Shown: in pieces, positions 32,917-44,623 of the stretch | Layout: every line of letters begins with the position of its first letter | Numbering within the stretch: position 1 is the stretch's first letter | Assembly: GCA_010093605.1 (NCBI GenBank) | Contig: MU004199.1 | Location: 7,609-71,608, forward strand | DNA from: Lophium mytilinum | Lineage: Eukaryota; Ascomycota; Dothideomycetes; Mytilinidiales; Mytilinidiaceae | Direction: 5' to 3' | DNA: 64,000 nt | The notes under the pieces: model-generated | What the model was told of the DNA's origin: nothing | Database searches by the model: none | What the model saw: the letters and a program-made list of their open reading frames with translations, nothing else | Translations under genes and position numbers: made by a program

Positions 32917-33318
32917 GGCTACAGACCTCTACGATACCCACAAACCCACATAATGCGCTTTCTAATAATGATCACGTTCAAGCGCAAACAAGAAGTTTCA
33001 TATCACAGAGTCTCATTCATCTCCCTGTTCGCATAGCCCACGTCTAGGATACGGCTGCCCTACGCGACAAAGAACAATTTCCGCGCCGGAAAATCACCAT
33101 GTCTCTTGCGCAGAACGACCTACTGATCAACCTGAATATCAAGCCCACCCATGCTGCTCCGCCTCCGTGTCCAATACCAACCAGACTCGTAACCCAACGC
33201 CAGTGTCCGCATACATGCAAGTGAATGCCCCTGTAATCCTACAATTCCGCCGTTTCGTTCCATCGCGTAGCTTGAGGATGAAGATGTAGGATCAATCAGA
33301 GGTGTTAGGAGAGTGGGT
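32917..33318. other. Intergenic between convergent genes
   Basis: The 402 bp are the 3' flanks of the STEEP1-like and light-chain genes. No feature was recognised. Confidence 0.45.
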
Positions 33319-34165
33319 CTAGTTTTCCATGATGCCCCTGACAAATTCTGGATGCGAGATTAGATTCGCATGAGATCCTTGTCGAAGTATGGTATTCAAA
33401 CGTACCTTTGTAGTCGATCTCGTCGTTGTTGACATCCACAGCCCGGAACAGCTCCTCGACTTCAGACTCGCTCATCTTCTCGCCCATGTTCATCAAGACT
33501 GCGCAGTGTCAGTACTTCTTCGCAACTTGAGCGTCCGGAGTTTATTGTGAGGGAACATACGGTATTTCGCCTGACCCGTGCCGATAAACCCAGTGTTGTC
33601 CTTATCAAACACCTGGAAGCCGCGAATGTAGTCATTGATATCAGCGGGCTCGCGGAAGCCGCCCGGTCGGTTCAGAATCTTGGAGAAGGTGTCGAAGTCG
33701 ACTAGCAAAGCCACAATATTAGCAACCCGCTCATCATCTCATCTCCGCACGCCCGAGTTGAGACAAGAGGAAACTACTCACAATCCGTCCCAACATTCCT
33801 CTCCAAGTCTGAAATCTCCGCGAGCGTCGGGTTCTGCCCGCATGCGCGCAGGAGGTCGCCAAGCGAGTCGCGCGTGACGCGGCCCTGGCCGCGCTTGTCG
33901 TAGAGCTGGAAGGCTTCGCGGTAGTTGGTGGATGCCTGCAGGTTGGATTGTGAGCTCGTGGTCGGGTACATGCCGGCCATGGTTGCCATTGCGGGTTTTG
34001 TAGTCGAGGGGAGAAGCGTGTAGAGTGCGGCGTGTGGAGGATAGGATGTTGCGGGCGTTGAGTAGGGCGTTGTTGTGGTGTTGTGGTGGAGCGGAGTCCA
34101 GGCCGGCAGCTAGGAGTAGGAGGGCGGGAAGGAGGGTGCGAGCATGTGAAAGGGCGACTTACCAT
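33319..34165 (-). CDS. cdc4: Myosin essential light chain, Cdc4-type EF-hand protein
   Basis: The exons are 34165-34163 (the ATG alone), 33935-33782, 33701-33561, 33498-33406 and 33347-33319, giving 139 aa, close to S. pombe Cdc4 (141 aa). Introns are 227, 80, 62 and 58 nt. The spliced protein begins MASTNYREAFQLYDKRGQGR and continues LGDLLRACGQNPTLAEI, FSKILNRPGGF, YIRGFQVFDKDNTGFI, LLMNMGEKMSESEVEELF and ends DYKEFVRGIMEN, following Cdc4 throughout. The EF-hand loops are mostly degenerate, as in other essential light chains. It binds IQ motifs of myosin at the cytokinetic ring. An alternative start at 33989 (156 aa) or a 40-codon extension through an acceptor at 34110 is possible. The ATG-alone exon is common in the calmodulin superfamily. 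Confidence 0.88.
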
Positions 34166-34510
34166 GGTGAAGGGAGTAGCGGCGAAGGAAGTCAGAAAAG
34201 GATTTGAGGGTATATGGAGGGATATGGAGAGTGAGCAGTGTTCGCGGTGAGAGGCACGGTTGGGATTTTTGGTGTTTCTCCCCGCGAGCTTCGACCTTTT
34301 TGTGGTCGAGCGCTGGCCAAGCGTGTTGCCATGGAGAGCAGCGGGCGGTGAGGCCCATGACTCGCGTCCGCGGAACACGCTGAAGATACACAAAACCTAC
34401 GCAAACCTGCTGTATAATAGACGGATTTCAGAGACGAATCGCACGGCCGTAGGAGGAAATTCGCCACGTAAATCGGTGTGATGAGGCTTAAGCTACTGCA
34501 GGCCCCTAGT
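34166..34510. other. Promoter side of the light-chain gene, up to the AT-rich island
   Basis: The region has normal composition and no coding signal. The transition to RIP composition begins at about 34511 (GGCCCCTAGTTAGC). Confidence 0.45.
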
Positions 34511-35299
34511 TAGCTCGGTATTCACAAATTTTTACAAAATGCCCACTAGTAGGGGGCCCCCTAGTTAGCGGCATACCTAGCGTAAGGCCTACATGCCCGG
34601 AGACCTTAGATAAGGTCTCTAATTAAGGTAGCTTATACAGGCTATATATAGTAAGGCGCCGCTAAAATAAGGCTACTAGCCTATTCTATCTTATTATAGC
34701 TTTAATAATCTATAGATTCTTCTAAGAATTCTTAACTTTCTTATATTATAATTGCCTGCACTATAATTAAGGCCTAAGGCTATATATAAGGCTATAAAGG
34801 AGGCCTAAGGCTATATAGAAGGTTAAATATATAATAAGATTTATATTTTTAATACTATTTTTAATAGAAATAGCCGGCCGATAATATAAAGAGAGGAGAG
34901 AAAGTAGAAGGCGTAGAAATATTATAGAAAGCCCTTAACTAAATATTTAAGAGGAGGAAAATCTATATACTATTTTATTAGTAGTAGAATTACCCTATTA
35001 TAATCTATTATTAGCTTCTATTTTAAATTCTTATAATCTCTATATAAACCTTAATTTTTATTATATTATAATATCCTCTTGCTAGCCTAATATTTTCTCT
35101 CTTCTTAATACCGCGCCTAGAGTTCTGTAGCTATATAGAGTTCTATAGCCGCGCGTAGTTTTATAGCTATGCGTAGTTTTATAATATGCGCTACTACTCT
35201 TCTATCTAATTATTTCTTACTTTAAGCCTTTAGTAATACCTCTATAGCCTCTATAGGCTCCTCTATAGGCCCTAGAGCCTTACCGCGCGCTCTATAAGA

Positions 35300-36130
35300 T
35301 TAACGCGAATAAATAGCTAGAGCTTATTAAGCTAGATAATAATATAGATAATATTCTATAGACTTAAGAGTACTCTAAAATAGAGAATAAAAACGCCTTA
35401 ATAGTTCTTCTACCCTTCTATAATGTTATTTCTCTAGAGATATATAAGTAATTAAGGCTAGCTAAGCAGCTCTACTTTATTAAGCTACTAAACTAGTACT
35501 ACTACTAGGCCTATAAGTGTTAGCTTAAGGCGTATATAGAGAGAATAGTAGTAATAATAAATAAGCTTATAGGCTATATAGAGCGCGGCTATAACTTCTA
35601 TAATAAATATAATTAGTTAAAGAATAAAATTAATAAGAGAATTACTATCTAAAAGGGTAAGAGAGAGGAGACTAAAATAGTATAGAGAGATAATAAGTAT
35701 CTATAGTAGCTTAACGTCTTTATTATAAAGACGGCGGATATAAATAAGGTAATTAAAAAGAAGCTTTAAGGCCTGCCTAAGGTATAAACCTATAATAGCT
35801 AGCGGTAGGCTATTATTATTAACTTTACGCGCTTAATTAGTATAAAGAGAGGAATTAATAATATTAATACACTAGAGAAGGCGCTATAGCCTTAGTAGAG
35901 GCCTAGTAGAGGACCTCTACGCTGTAGGGGGTTTACAGCCGCATACCGCATGCGTTAAGAGGTTAAGGAGCGTTAAATTACTTATATAGATAAGAGAGAG
36001 AGGCGCCGTATAGCTAAGGCTAAGGCTTAAATTAAGAGAATAATAGCGGGATAGAGAGAGTTATTTAAGGCCTTTATATAGGGCCTAGTAATTTCTATCT
36101 AGGCTATAATAGATTCTACTTAAATAGTAA
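35300..36130 (+). pseudogene. Relic coding region of the island, unidentified transposon ORF
   Basis: One plus-strand frame can be followed for about 800 bp through many TAA/TAG codons. The stops sit where glutamine or tryptophan would be natural, as expected when CAA/CAG/TGG were changed by C-to-T or G-to-A. Readable parts include RPSRGPLRCRGFTAAYRMR near 35905-35960 and RERRRIAKAKA near 35995. The basic C-terminal region resembles ends of fungal transposon proteins, and it could be the accessory DNA-binding protein of a Harbinger element. The family is not identified. Confidence 0.4.
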
Positions 36131-36799
36131 GTAACTATAAGAAGCTATAGGCGTTCTACTATACTACTAATTAACTATACTATAAGAGGGCGATTACTAA
36201 TATAGAAAAGATATAGAAAGACTCTAAGCGGCCGTCTTACGTTTAAACTAAGGTAACTAAGGGCGCTAAGTATAGTAGGACTCTTAGCGAGGTTGCTGGC
36301 AATATAGAACATGCGATTAATAATAATAGAGAAAGAAAAAAGAGTATTATTAATAGAGAAGAGAATAAGAGGGCGTTATTAGCGGAGGAATATAGCCCTA
36401 TAGAGGTAGCTAGCCTAGCTAGCCTTAATTTAGGGCCTAATACTTCTAGAGACTTCTATTTTTTTAGTTCTACTTCTTATAACTAATATATTTTAGATGC
36501 TATTACTTATAGGTAGAAAGTAAGTAGTATAAATTATAGCGGCAACTATTAGCTATATTTTCCGGTTATTTTTAAATAAATTAATAGACTTTTAGTATTA
36601 GTTTTATACGTGTAAAGTAGGTAGACGTAAAATTAATATTATCTATAGAGTTTTAATTTTCCTCGCTTATTTTATAAGCTAGCGGAAGCTAACCTAAATA
36701 AACGCGTTTAATTAGCTAATTTCTTATATAATAGGTAGTAGTAACATTAGTTTACACGCTAGTAATAAAATAGAAAGGCTATATAAAATAGAAAGGCTA

Positions 36800-37880
36800 T
36801 ATAAGTATAGTAATACTGTAATTTAGCCTACTATAACCTTAATTCTATACTTCTACACGCCCTTCTTAATGCCTAGGTACTTCTTAATATTAGGCGTGCC
36901 TATATTATACACGTCCGCTATTTAATTACCCCGGAAATAGCTTAAATAATTTATTAGTAGTATAGTAATAATATAATAGCTTTCTATAGGTAATAATTCT
37001 ATTCTTATTACTAACCTAAATAAACTAAAACTCTAGTATTTTAATACTAAACTAAAGCCGTGCTTAATAGCTATATATAGGCTTACTATCTCTCTATTAT
37101 ACTAATATTAATTAGGGCGCTAAGCTATATATTCCTCTAGCCTTCCTTTAAAGGCACTAATTATGCCCCATCTATTAATATATGCGGAATTACTATAAAA
37201 ATACTAAACTTCCTCTAGTAGAAGGTTACTATACAGCTCTACTAGCTTTATAGATAGCCTAGACTCCTCTATTATTATAAAGTTACCGGTACTACCTAGA
37301 AATAGCCTAGTAAGAGACTAGATTATACTATTAGAAGTAATAATAGACTAGAACTTAAGGCAGTAGTACTTTTTATACCCAGAGTATATTATCTACTAGA
37401 TCTAGAAGTCCTTTAGCTATATAATTAGGCAAGTAGTTCTATCTATATAGCCCTAGACTTTACTAATACCTAGATAAAATTCTATAGCTATTATATACTC
37501 CTCTAGCTTCTTACACGTAAGCTGCCGCCCGTTCTAGTATAGCCACTACTACTACTAATCTATAAAAAAGATAATAGTATCTCTAAATATAGTATAAAGC
37601 TATAAGCAGCTATATCTAAATACTACTAGTATATTACTAAAGCGGCGTAGTATTAAGAGGCGCTAAAGAAGTACACAGAGCAAGAGAATTAAATAAGAAT
37701 AACGCCCGTAAGTATACTTAATCTTATTAAGCTAGAGAAGTATAGCTAACTATCTAATTTTCTTATAGTTAAAGCATATCTTAAAGCGCGCGCACTTATT
37801 AGTAAGCTTATTATTAAACTAGCGCATAAAGTTAACCTAATTATATAGTAGTAGATTATATAGTTAAGAAATAAAGCTAT
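36800..37880 (-). pseudogene. Harbinger/PIF (DDE_Tnp_4) transposase relic
   Basis: Reading the minus strand through RIP stops gives the order of motifs of a Harbinger-type DDE transposase. GYID (first catalytic aspartate, about 37455) is preceded by TAG where tryptophan is expected. YSGYKKYYCLKFQSI follows at about 37388-37345. An LFLGSTGN segment sits where functional copies read GPxxGSRGD. Then come SNSAYINRWGIISAFKGRLEEY at about 37190-37110, where the second aspartate (usually GDPAY) has become asparagine, and an LLINYL segment at about 36960. The D-to-N, W-to-stop and Q-to-stop changes are all G-to-A or C-to-T, so RIP explains the death of this copy. Confidence 0.75.
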
Positions 37881-38400
37881 CTAGAACCTTATTAACTTTC
37901 TCTTTAGCCTCTATCTTATCTATCTCGGCGGCCTTATTATTAGCAAGGGCACGTTCTTTCTTATCTAATAGCTCCGCGAGCTCACTAATATTAATAGCAG
38001 CGGCCGCGGTAGCTATAATACTACCTAGAAGGGCTATAAGGGTAGTAATATAAGGATTATAATAATTTTCTATATTTTAATACATTTAAATAATTAAAAT
38101 TAAATAAGATATAGGTACTAATAGCTAGTAGATAAAATTCTTACCTTATTATACTAAAATAATGTCTAATTTATATTATTAGAGGCTCTGCACTAATTAC
38201 CTATAACCTTATAATCTATAATACTAAGCCGGGCAGCCTAAGCTATATATAGAGGCCTTAAATAGGTGGAAATTAAAATCTAATTTTTATAAAAATCACG
38301 CGTTAATGGCGGCCAGGGTAGCCCCCTGTACTAATTTATTAGTGTTACTACTAAAATTAGCACACCTCTTACCCCTCCGAGCCTAGCTGACCGCCGTACA

Positions 38401-38871
38401 GATACTAGCGTAATTCCGTTGAAATCCGTCTAATGTCCTATGAAACTCATGTTTGCGAGTTTAACGAGGTATGAGCCCTTTAATTGATGTGTCGCTTGGC
38501 TTGGTGGATTGAACTGTTCCCAATCGATACCGGACGGTACGTGGAGCTTCACCTTATCTCGACCCTGTTCATCTTTATTGTTTCAATAGCTATCATTCAC
38601 CTTTCGTTGTTTTCCATTTCACGACACGTTTACAATTAAGCACTCCCTACGAATCATCCCCCGTGCTCTATCTGATCAGTTGGATTCGGGTGTTCCTGGA
38701 CCATGCGAACCCTATGAAGTCACTTCGGGTCTCTCAAGGATGACAGGACCCGTGTAATGGTAAATTCCCGCGCAAGCCATGAGATATCGTTGAGTGGAAG
38801 GGGACCAAGCCCGTATGAACGAGCAGAGTTGTCATATATACTTCGTAGGTGAAACCACAACCTTTTCATGT
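38401..38871. other. Intergenic, right flank of the RIP island
   Basis: Composition returns to normal. No coding signal lies before the 3' end of the hydrolase gene at 38872. Confidence 0.45.
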
Positions 38872-39831
38872 CTACGCCTTTGCGCTCTGCCGAAATAGCT
38901 CTTCGGAATGATCCTTCCAGATAGTGAAATGCGTCTTCCCTTCCAAAACCCTCAACGTCCGTCCGCCTAGCCGTTCGTCTATCCACTGCGCACTCTTTAC
39001 TGGCGCCTGAGCATCCTGGTCCCCATGCACCAACCACACCTTCTCGCTGTCTACATTTCTCAAGTCAAATCCCCAATCTCTACAAAGCACAGCCCCATCC
39101 TGATAGCACCCCCCGGTGCCCTGCTTGAAAGCCTCGAGGAGTCCTGCGACGGCATCATCGAGAGTAGTGTCGCTGCTAGTATCATTAAATTGTGCTTTCT
39201 CTTCGGGGGTCTTGGCCTGGTCTTCCAGAACGCGTTTGAGGCGTGAGGGGTCTCTAGTGAGGTAGGGGTGGACAAGGTAGGGCAGAAACAGATAGCGGGC
39301 CCCAAGCCTCAGCAACCACGGCGTTATGCCCATCAAGCGCCAGGAGAGATACGGCACCGTGTCTAGTAAAGCATCGATAGGCCCAATACCGCATACGACA
39401 GTGGTGCCTCGGAGTCTCTCTTTAGGAATGAAACGTGCGCATGCTAAGGCAAATGGCCCTCCTCCACTAGCCCCTAGTACGCTGAATCGCTCAATTTCAA
39501 GATGATCTGCCAAGCTCATAACGTCTTCAGGCCAGTCAATGAGTCCCCTGTTGGCAAGAGTTGAAAGTCCACACCCGGGTCGATCGATGGCGATGAGGCG
39601 CGCACCAATTCTCTGGCAGAGCTTGTCCCAGCTACGACCAACAAGGCGGCATCCTGGCATACCGTGGAACACGAAGACTACTGGATCAGAAGGATTTGTA
39701 GAGCCGTAGGTTGCGAAGCCAAGATTGCGCTTGTCGGGGAGGGTGAGAGTTTGATTTTCATTGGGCTGAAGTGTGAGTTTGGAAGGATCTGGGGGCGATG
39801 ATGGCGCAGGACTCTCAAAAAACCCGAACAT
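38872..39831 (-). CDS. Alpha/beta hydrolase
   Basis: This is a single exon of 319 aa from ATG 39831. The oxyanion HGMPG follows strand 3 (VVFVFHGMPGCRLVG). The strand IAIDRPGCGLS precedes the nucleophile elbow GASGGGPFALACA (serine in GxSxG form). The acid lies in WLVHGDQDAQAPV and the histidine in GKTHFTIW. All three catalytic residues are present, so it is probably active. The substrate cannot be predicted from sequence. The open frame continues upstream of the ATG to a GTGAGT that looks like a donor, so a 5'-UTR intron or an extra N-terminal exon is possible. There is no signal peptide. Confidence 0.85.
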   Translation of the reverse strand: MFGFFESPAPSSPPDPSKLTLQPNENQTLTLPDKRNLGFATYGSTNPSDPVVFVFHGMPGCRLVGRSWDKLCQRIGARLIAIDRPGCGLSTLANRGLIDWPEDVMSLADHLEIERFSVLGASGGGPFALACARFIPKERLRGTTVVCGIGPIDALLDTVPYLSWRLMGITPWLLRLGARYLFLPYLVHPYLTRDPSRLKRVLEDQAKTPEEKAQFNDTSSDTTLDDAVAGLLEAFKQGTGGCYQDGAVLCRDWGFDLRNVDSEKVWLVHGDQDAQAPVKSAQWIDERLGGRTLRVLEGKTHFTIWKDHSEELFRQSAKA

Positions 39832-40815
39832 TTCGAAGTTTTCGTGGCGTGAAACGAGGATTTGATATTGGAAGCCGGTAGGACGACTCACGGTTTAAGA
39901 CGAGTCGATGAAGGGCTGACAAAGCAATGGGGTCGATGAAGTTTGAAGACTGAGTTTGGAGGCCTTCTCAGCCCATCTTTAAGCCAAAGTAGTGAGTCTG
40001 TGAAACTCAGCGTTCGTACTCTGCTCACCTGGGCAGGTGGCCTGGGCTGACGCCAAGGAAGTAAGTGGCATTATTGCAGTCGGCAGCCGAAGCGCCGCTG
40101 CGTTATGCGATGCTCCGATCTGGCACGTGACTTTGATAGGTATCTCACCCTCATCCCTTCCTTTCTCGACTTGTTGATGCTCGCTCACCCTCACCAGGCG
40201 CAGATATCCCATTTCTTTAAAGTACCAAGTATCCTGTAATCAGTCTGAAAGTCGATTTTGTCTCATAGGTAGTTAAGTCACATGTTTACGTCTCTTCCCA
40301 GTCCCTAACTTGACTGTTTTCCCCAAAACCAGCCTGCAAGATCACCAGTACTGGCAATTATCGGATGGTAATAGCACAGGCGAGAAACAAGGCCACTGCC
40401 TCTTGGCTGCTGCAAGAATTCATGGGCGCATCTTGTCGGAGTTAGATCTAAAAGAGGCTACCAGGGCGGCAAAGCCCGACTTCTAGTTTGCGCATCTTCA
40501 TGAACAAGCATTGTCTCGTCTCCCGCCTGCATCTACAGAATAGGCTCTCATGCTACCGGCATCTGCTCAGTAGCCATGGTTCTTTTGCTGTACAGCCTGC
40601 GGCCTGCAGGGTGATAATGGACAACCAATGAAGCAGTCGTTGTTTGACGCATTGAGACAGCCCCCGTCAGGCTGAATCCCAGCCTCGTCACCGGTAGGAA
40701 GATCAAAATGAAGCACTCCCCACGGGGAACCTCTTCCATTCCATTGACTTTGACTTCTCACCCCACGACAAAAACTTCCATCTCATCCCAGACCACGAAC
40801 CAGCTGCAAGCAGCG
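39832..40815. other. Divergent intergenic region, about 1 kb
   Basis: It lies between the minus-strand hydrolase and the plus-strand membrane-protein gene. Open frames up to 77 codons appear random. An in-frame ATG at 40708 could extend the membrane protein by 36 residues. Confidence 0.45.
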
Positions 40816-42711
40816 ATGAACGCTACATATAATGGCACTTGTGACTTCTCTGACGTGACAAGTGCTATCACGCTCTTTGCGGCCTGGTGTTCTTCAACAG
40901 GTTCACTCGGGAGTGTAGTGGCCGCGAGTTTCGTCGCAAAATGTCCCCAAGTCTGCCCGTTAGTATACGGCGTGGAAAATGCGGTGAGTCTATGCCGATG
41001 TGAGTTCGCCGCTTGTGCTGACTCAAGTACCTATTAGGATCTATCTGGGAGAGGCGTAAGTCCGCTAAAGCTGCCAGTTTAACAGATGCAAAAATTCTAA
41101 TTTGGGTGATCCTACAAGGTCATGGCCTCGTATTACACACAAATTGGAGGTGCTATTCTGTTCGGAGCAATCCTGCCCATGATACACGCTCTGAGAGCAA
41201 AACCCTTTAGTACGCGATCAGATACAACTATCAGCACGATCAAGCATCTATCAGACCTCTTCACGAAGACCAGCCTATGGTTCACCTTCTCTGTGGTCAT
41301 CGCTGGCTTCGTGCGGAGCTTTTATGGCCTTGCAGTTATTGAGTTGACGTTTGTGAGACGTCTTATGGTCGTAGAGGCAGCTTGTTTGTCACTTGCTTTA
41401 CTGTGCCAGGACTGGGAAAAGTCGAATCTGATTGGGCTAATACGTATGAAGTTGAGTTTGATTGGGCTAATACTTGTAACATACTTCTGGACACTCCTCT
41501 TTTTCGCTTTCGCGCAGGTAGATATCCCATTGTTCGATTTTGACGACTTGTCGAAGCCAGCCCACGGAAGTGACGAGATGATAGCAAATTGTGGTAAGAC
41601 TACTGCTTTTGCGAACATTTATTCAATATACAAAATAGAGGATTGGCATCAACTCGTGGTTTTATTCGCAGTCACCGTTGCTCCGATATTTCTGCTAGGC
41701 ATAATTCGGGTAGAGTGGAACATCCTGTTCCACTTCCCCGGAACTACGAACAGGTTTATGAAGAAGTGGTTGAAGAAGTGGGAAAGGCTTCAAGATTGGG
41801 TAACGCTTGTGGCCTTTGGCTATGCAATCTATGCTGCGGTCGACAGTGCGGTTAGGCTTAGCAACTTTCGATCAAGGGTTAAAGAAATCAAAGGCTATCA
41901 TCCTGCCGCTGAAGAATGGGGCTATGGTCAAACTACAGCATTGCTAGTATGGTTGCCTATACTAGTATCTCTGCTGCCGCCACTTGTGAAAGCACTTCGA
42001 GAGAGTAAGTACTGCTACTCGCAACTAATGCCCCCTTTCGCAAGCGACTGATATGATAAAGCATGTCGTGTGTATGTGAGAAAGCGAGACGACACACCGG
42101 CTGGCGCTGAAGAGCAACAGCCCTTACACAGGCTGATCATCGACTTTCATAGAACTGGCATCCTAGAAGACCAAAATACGCCACTGGAATTCCGCACAAT
42201 ACTTCCCGGCTATGTGTCTCGTAAACCGCACGAAACTCATATACTGGTGAGGATGCAATATTCGGAGAACAACGCCGACCGGCACAGCGTTCATGAAGAA
42301 GCGAACCATCACTCGCTGTCTGAGACTCCGGCGCCACATCAATCGAGGTGTTTGCGTTTGCTATCAGTTACCATGAAAGCTCCACCAAGCTTGACAGCCG
42401 GCGACGAAGAGCAACAGCTCTCAAGAACGGTGGTCTTTTCTCTTAGGACAGATGACGCTGGCTTCAAATTGGACTTTGAAAACCCACCGGAATCTCGCCC
42501 ATCGACCAGAGACCCTGTATCCCACGAAGCTGCGCCTGGTACATCGCACGAAGCCCATCAGAGCCCACCGATAAGTCAGCTCCCTTCGAAAGTCATCGCC
42601 GATGGGCGTAGTGTTCGTGAAAAGCCGAATCAGCCGTCCGTGCCCAATGCTCCAGCGCCGGTCTCATTGACTTTGTCGCCCACGTTATTAGGTACGAGAA
42701 GAACGTTTTAG
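40816..42711 (+). CDS. Fungal multi-pass membrane protein with polar tail, unknown function
   Basis: The exons are 40816-40983, 41038-41055 (18 nt), 41119-42004 and 42062-42711, giving 573 aa. Introns are 54, 63 and 57 nt. The N-terminus has a cysteine-bearing luminal segment (TCDFSDVTSAITLFAAWCSS, CPQVCPLVYG). The 18-nt microexon supplies DLSGRG, completing the motif NADLSGRGVMASYYTQIGGA before the first helix. About seven hydrophobic segments lie between residues 65 and 350 (GAILFGAILPMIHAL, LILVTYFWTLLFFAFAQ, LVVLFAVTVAPIFLLGI, ALLVWLPILVSLLPPLVKAL). A long polar C-terminal tail contains two similar EEQQPL/EEQQLS stretches. I do not recognise a named family. ATG 40708 is an alternative start. 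Confidence 0.75.
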
Positions 42712-44623
42712 CATAAGGCGACGCGGCTTTTGCTACGAGCGTTGCGAGCATGCTTCCAGGAGGTTTTAGGGGACTATCCCACCATAAAGCGCAGTGAGAG
42801 CAGACGGGATAATAGAGTATTTAGCCAGGTCACAGGGAGGAAACGGGAACCCAATGTGAATGGACGGTTGCGTTGAGATCTCTCCCTCCAACGTGCCAAG
42901 TTGGGCGTCTGATGCTACATGTTACTAGCGCAATTGAATGCGTGTGTGGGAAGGCTTTGTGGAACGGGGAATTGGATGCCTGAATAAATCGATTGGGAGG
43001 AAACTCTATTAGAAATCATATGGATAGCCTGGTGGAAGACTTGGTGCAATTCTCTCTGATATCGAGGAGGAAACAAATCACAAAGAGACCCGATTACCAT
43101 TCTACCAAAGCCTTGTATGTCTTGACAGCCTGATTTGAGGCTTGTTCGAGCTAGAATACCACTGTTGACGCTTCCTTAATTCGGATGAGAAATGAGTCAA
43201 TCAGAGCTGCACAGCCTGATTTGAGTCTTCCTCAATCTCGAATGTGCTGACATAAAGGATTTGATGAAAGCAAGCCGAATGATTCTTAAGCATCAAGTGG
43301 GGAAGAGGTCCGTCAGAGATGCGCTTATCGAGAGCCCGATTTAAGGCCTCCCCGCCTGTCGTTCCGAATTTGGGCTCCAGAGCTCTCACCACCAAACACG
43401 TGGCGCCTTAGATCATCGAAAGCAAACAATGATCGACTTGGTTTGGTGCAGCCATATGCCGGCGGATTCAGGTCCCAAAGTAATCCTTCTGCGCCCATCA
43501 TGATTGGGGTAGGACCAGGAACACACCGCCTCATTTCCGTATCATTGGGCACAATGAGATCACTAACCTTGCGTAGCTTCGTTTCGGCGTGATATCAAGC
43601 GCAGACGGCTGTGTTGCCTGGCCCAGCTTTGTGACGAGTCTGAGGGACGAGCGCGGCCGTATAAATATGGGCGTCTGCCCTGCCGGGTTTGTATCGTTTC
43701 GTATCAGCCTGTTCTGTCTGCTGCACCTTCGACCCCATCTCGCATTCTACTTTATTCGACAACTAATCATCAATTTCTCTCTTCTTCCGGTCCTTTCATC
43801 ACCACTCGAGGGCATAAAGAGTTACTTGAGGAGTCCGCTCAACGATCAACTTTCAGACTTAAGTTTCAACACCGACGATGCCGGTGTCATGGATCAATGG
43901 CTTCAGCCTTGTGAGTTGTCGACGAGAGAGTGATTGGCTGACACGATTCATGCCCGCTGCCACGTGACCGTCCTCGTTTCACTTTCTGTCTAAGTTCAAT
44001 TGTCGAATTATAGCTACTTGAATCAGTCAAACCATAGCTGCTCGTCCAACAACTTCGGTACGGTTTCCACGTGGTAGGCCAAGATCCCGTGACTGTCTCG
44101 CATCCCCTCAATTCGCCTTCGCCAAGGAGGGATTCGACACGGGTGAGCGATCCTCGGGATGGAGATTGCGCGCCCCTTGATGCACCTCCCCGTCAACTCG
44201 CATCCGTCCCTCCTGCACTCCACTCGTCGCCATCGAGTATCTCGACCTCCGCCCTTTGCGCACTCGCGCAATGATAGAACTTTCAAGATAGAGCAGAGTT
44301 CCGTGGGGGACACCCTGCTCCGCCACGACGCGATGATGGCACTGGCCGCTTGCCTCAGGCGGCCGCCCGCTGGACACACCCCCCATCCATCTCAACTTTG
44401 TTCGCCCTGAACCTTTCTCCTCGACTAACACAACACCACGTCGAAGCACTTACGCAGCGTTCCGTCTTAATTACAATCCAGTTGCTCCACGCCCTTTGCT
44501 TGCGCCCTCGCCCTCTTCTACCCTCATCGCCCTGCAGGCTCCCACATTATCATGGGAAATCTTGTCCTGCTTCTCACATTCTTCTTCCTCCTCGCCCAAG
44601 TCACTGCAATACAGAGCTCACAC
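42712..44623. other. Intergenic, 1.9 kb, no gene established
   Basis: A TATAAATA at 43660-43667 precedes pyrimidine-rich text and a short ATG exon candidate (ATGGATCAATGGCTTCAGCC near 43890 followed by GTGAGT), which could belong to an unannotated gene or a 5' exon of the C2H2 gene. I cannot connect it in frame. A 13-bp word AGCCTGATTTGAG occurs twice (near 43126 and 43210). Confidence 0.4.

Larger units (their letters stand above)
34511..38400. mobile_element. RIP-destroyed transposon island
   Basis: This 3.9-kb AT-rich block lies between GC-normal genes. CA and TG dinucleotides are almost eliminated, TA is dominant, and CpG-rich words (GCCGGCCG, GCGCGC, CCGCGCGCTC) are retained. That is the pattern of classic CpA-to-TpA RIP rather than methylation decay at CpG. 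No open frame above 60 codons survives. Two relic coding regions can still be read through stops (separate entries). The edges carry loosely similar words (AATTTTTACAAAA left, AATTTTTATAAAA right; GGGGGCC left, AGCCCCC right), but I could not align convincing terminal inverted repeats or a target duplication. Confidence 0.85.

Noticed and set aside
33734-34393. 219-codon minus frame over the light-chain 5' region
   Set aside because: Serine/proline/threonine-biased shadow in a different frame from the conserved EF-hand exons.
34511-38400. Terminal inverted repeats or LTRs at the ends of the AT-rich island
   Set aside because: Only short AT-rich and G/C-run words are shared, in inconsistent order, so no repeat pair can be defined.
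43589-43933. 114-codon plus frame with a TATA box upstream
   Set aside because: No similarity, and the only plausible short exon could not be joined in frame to any neighbour.
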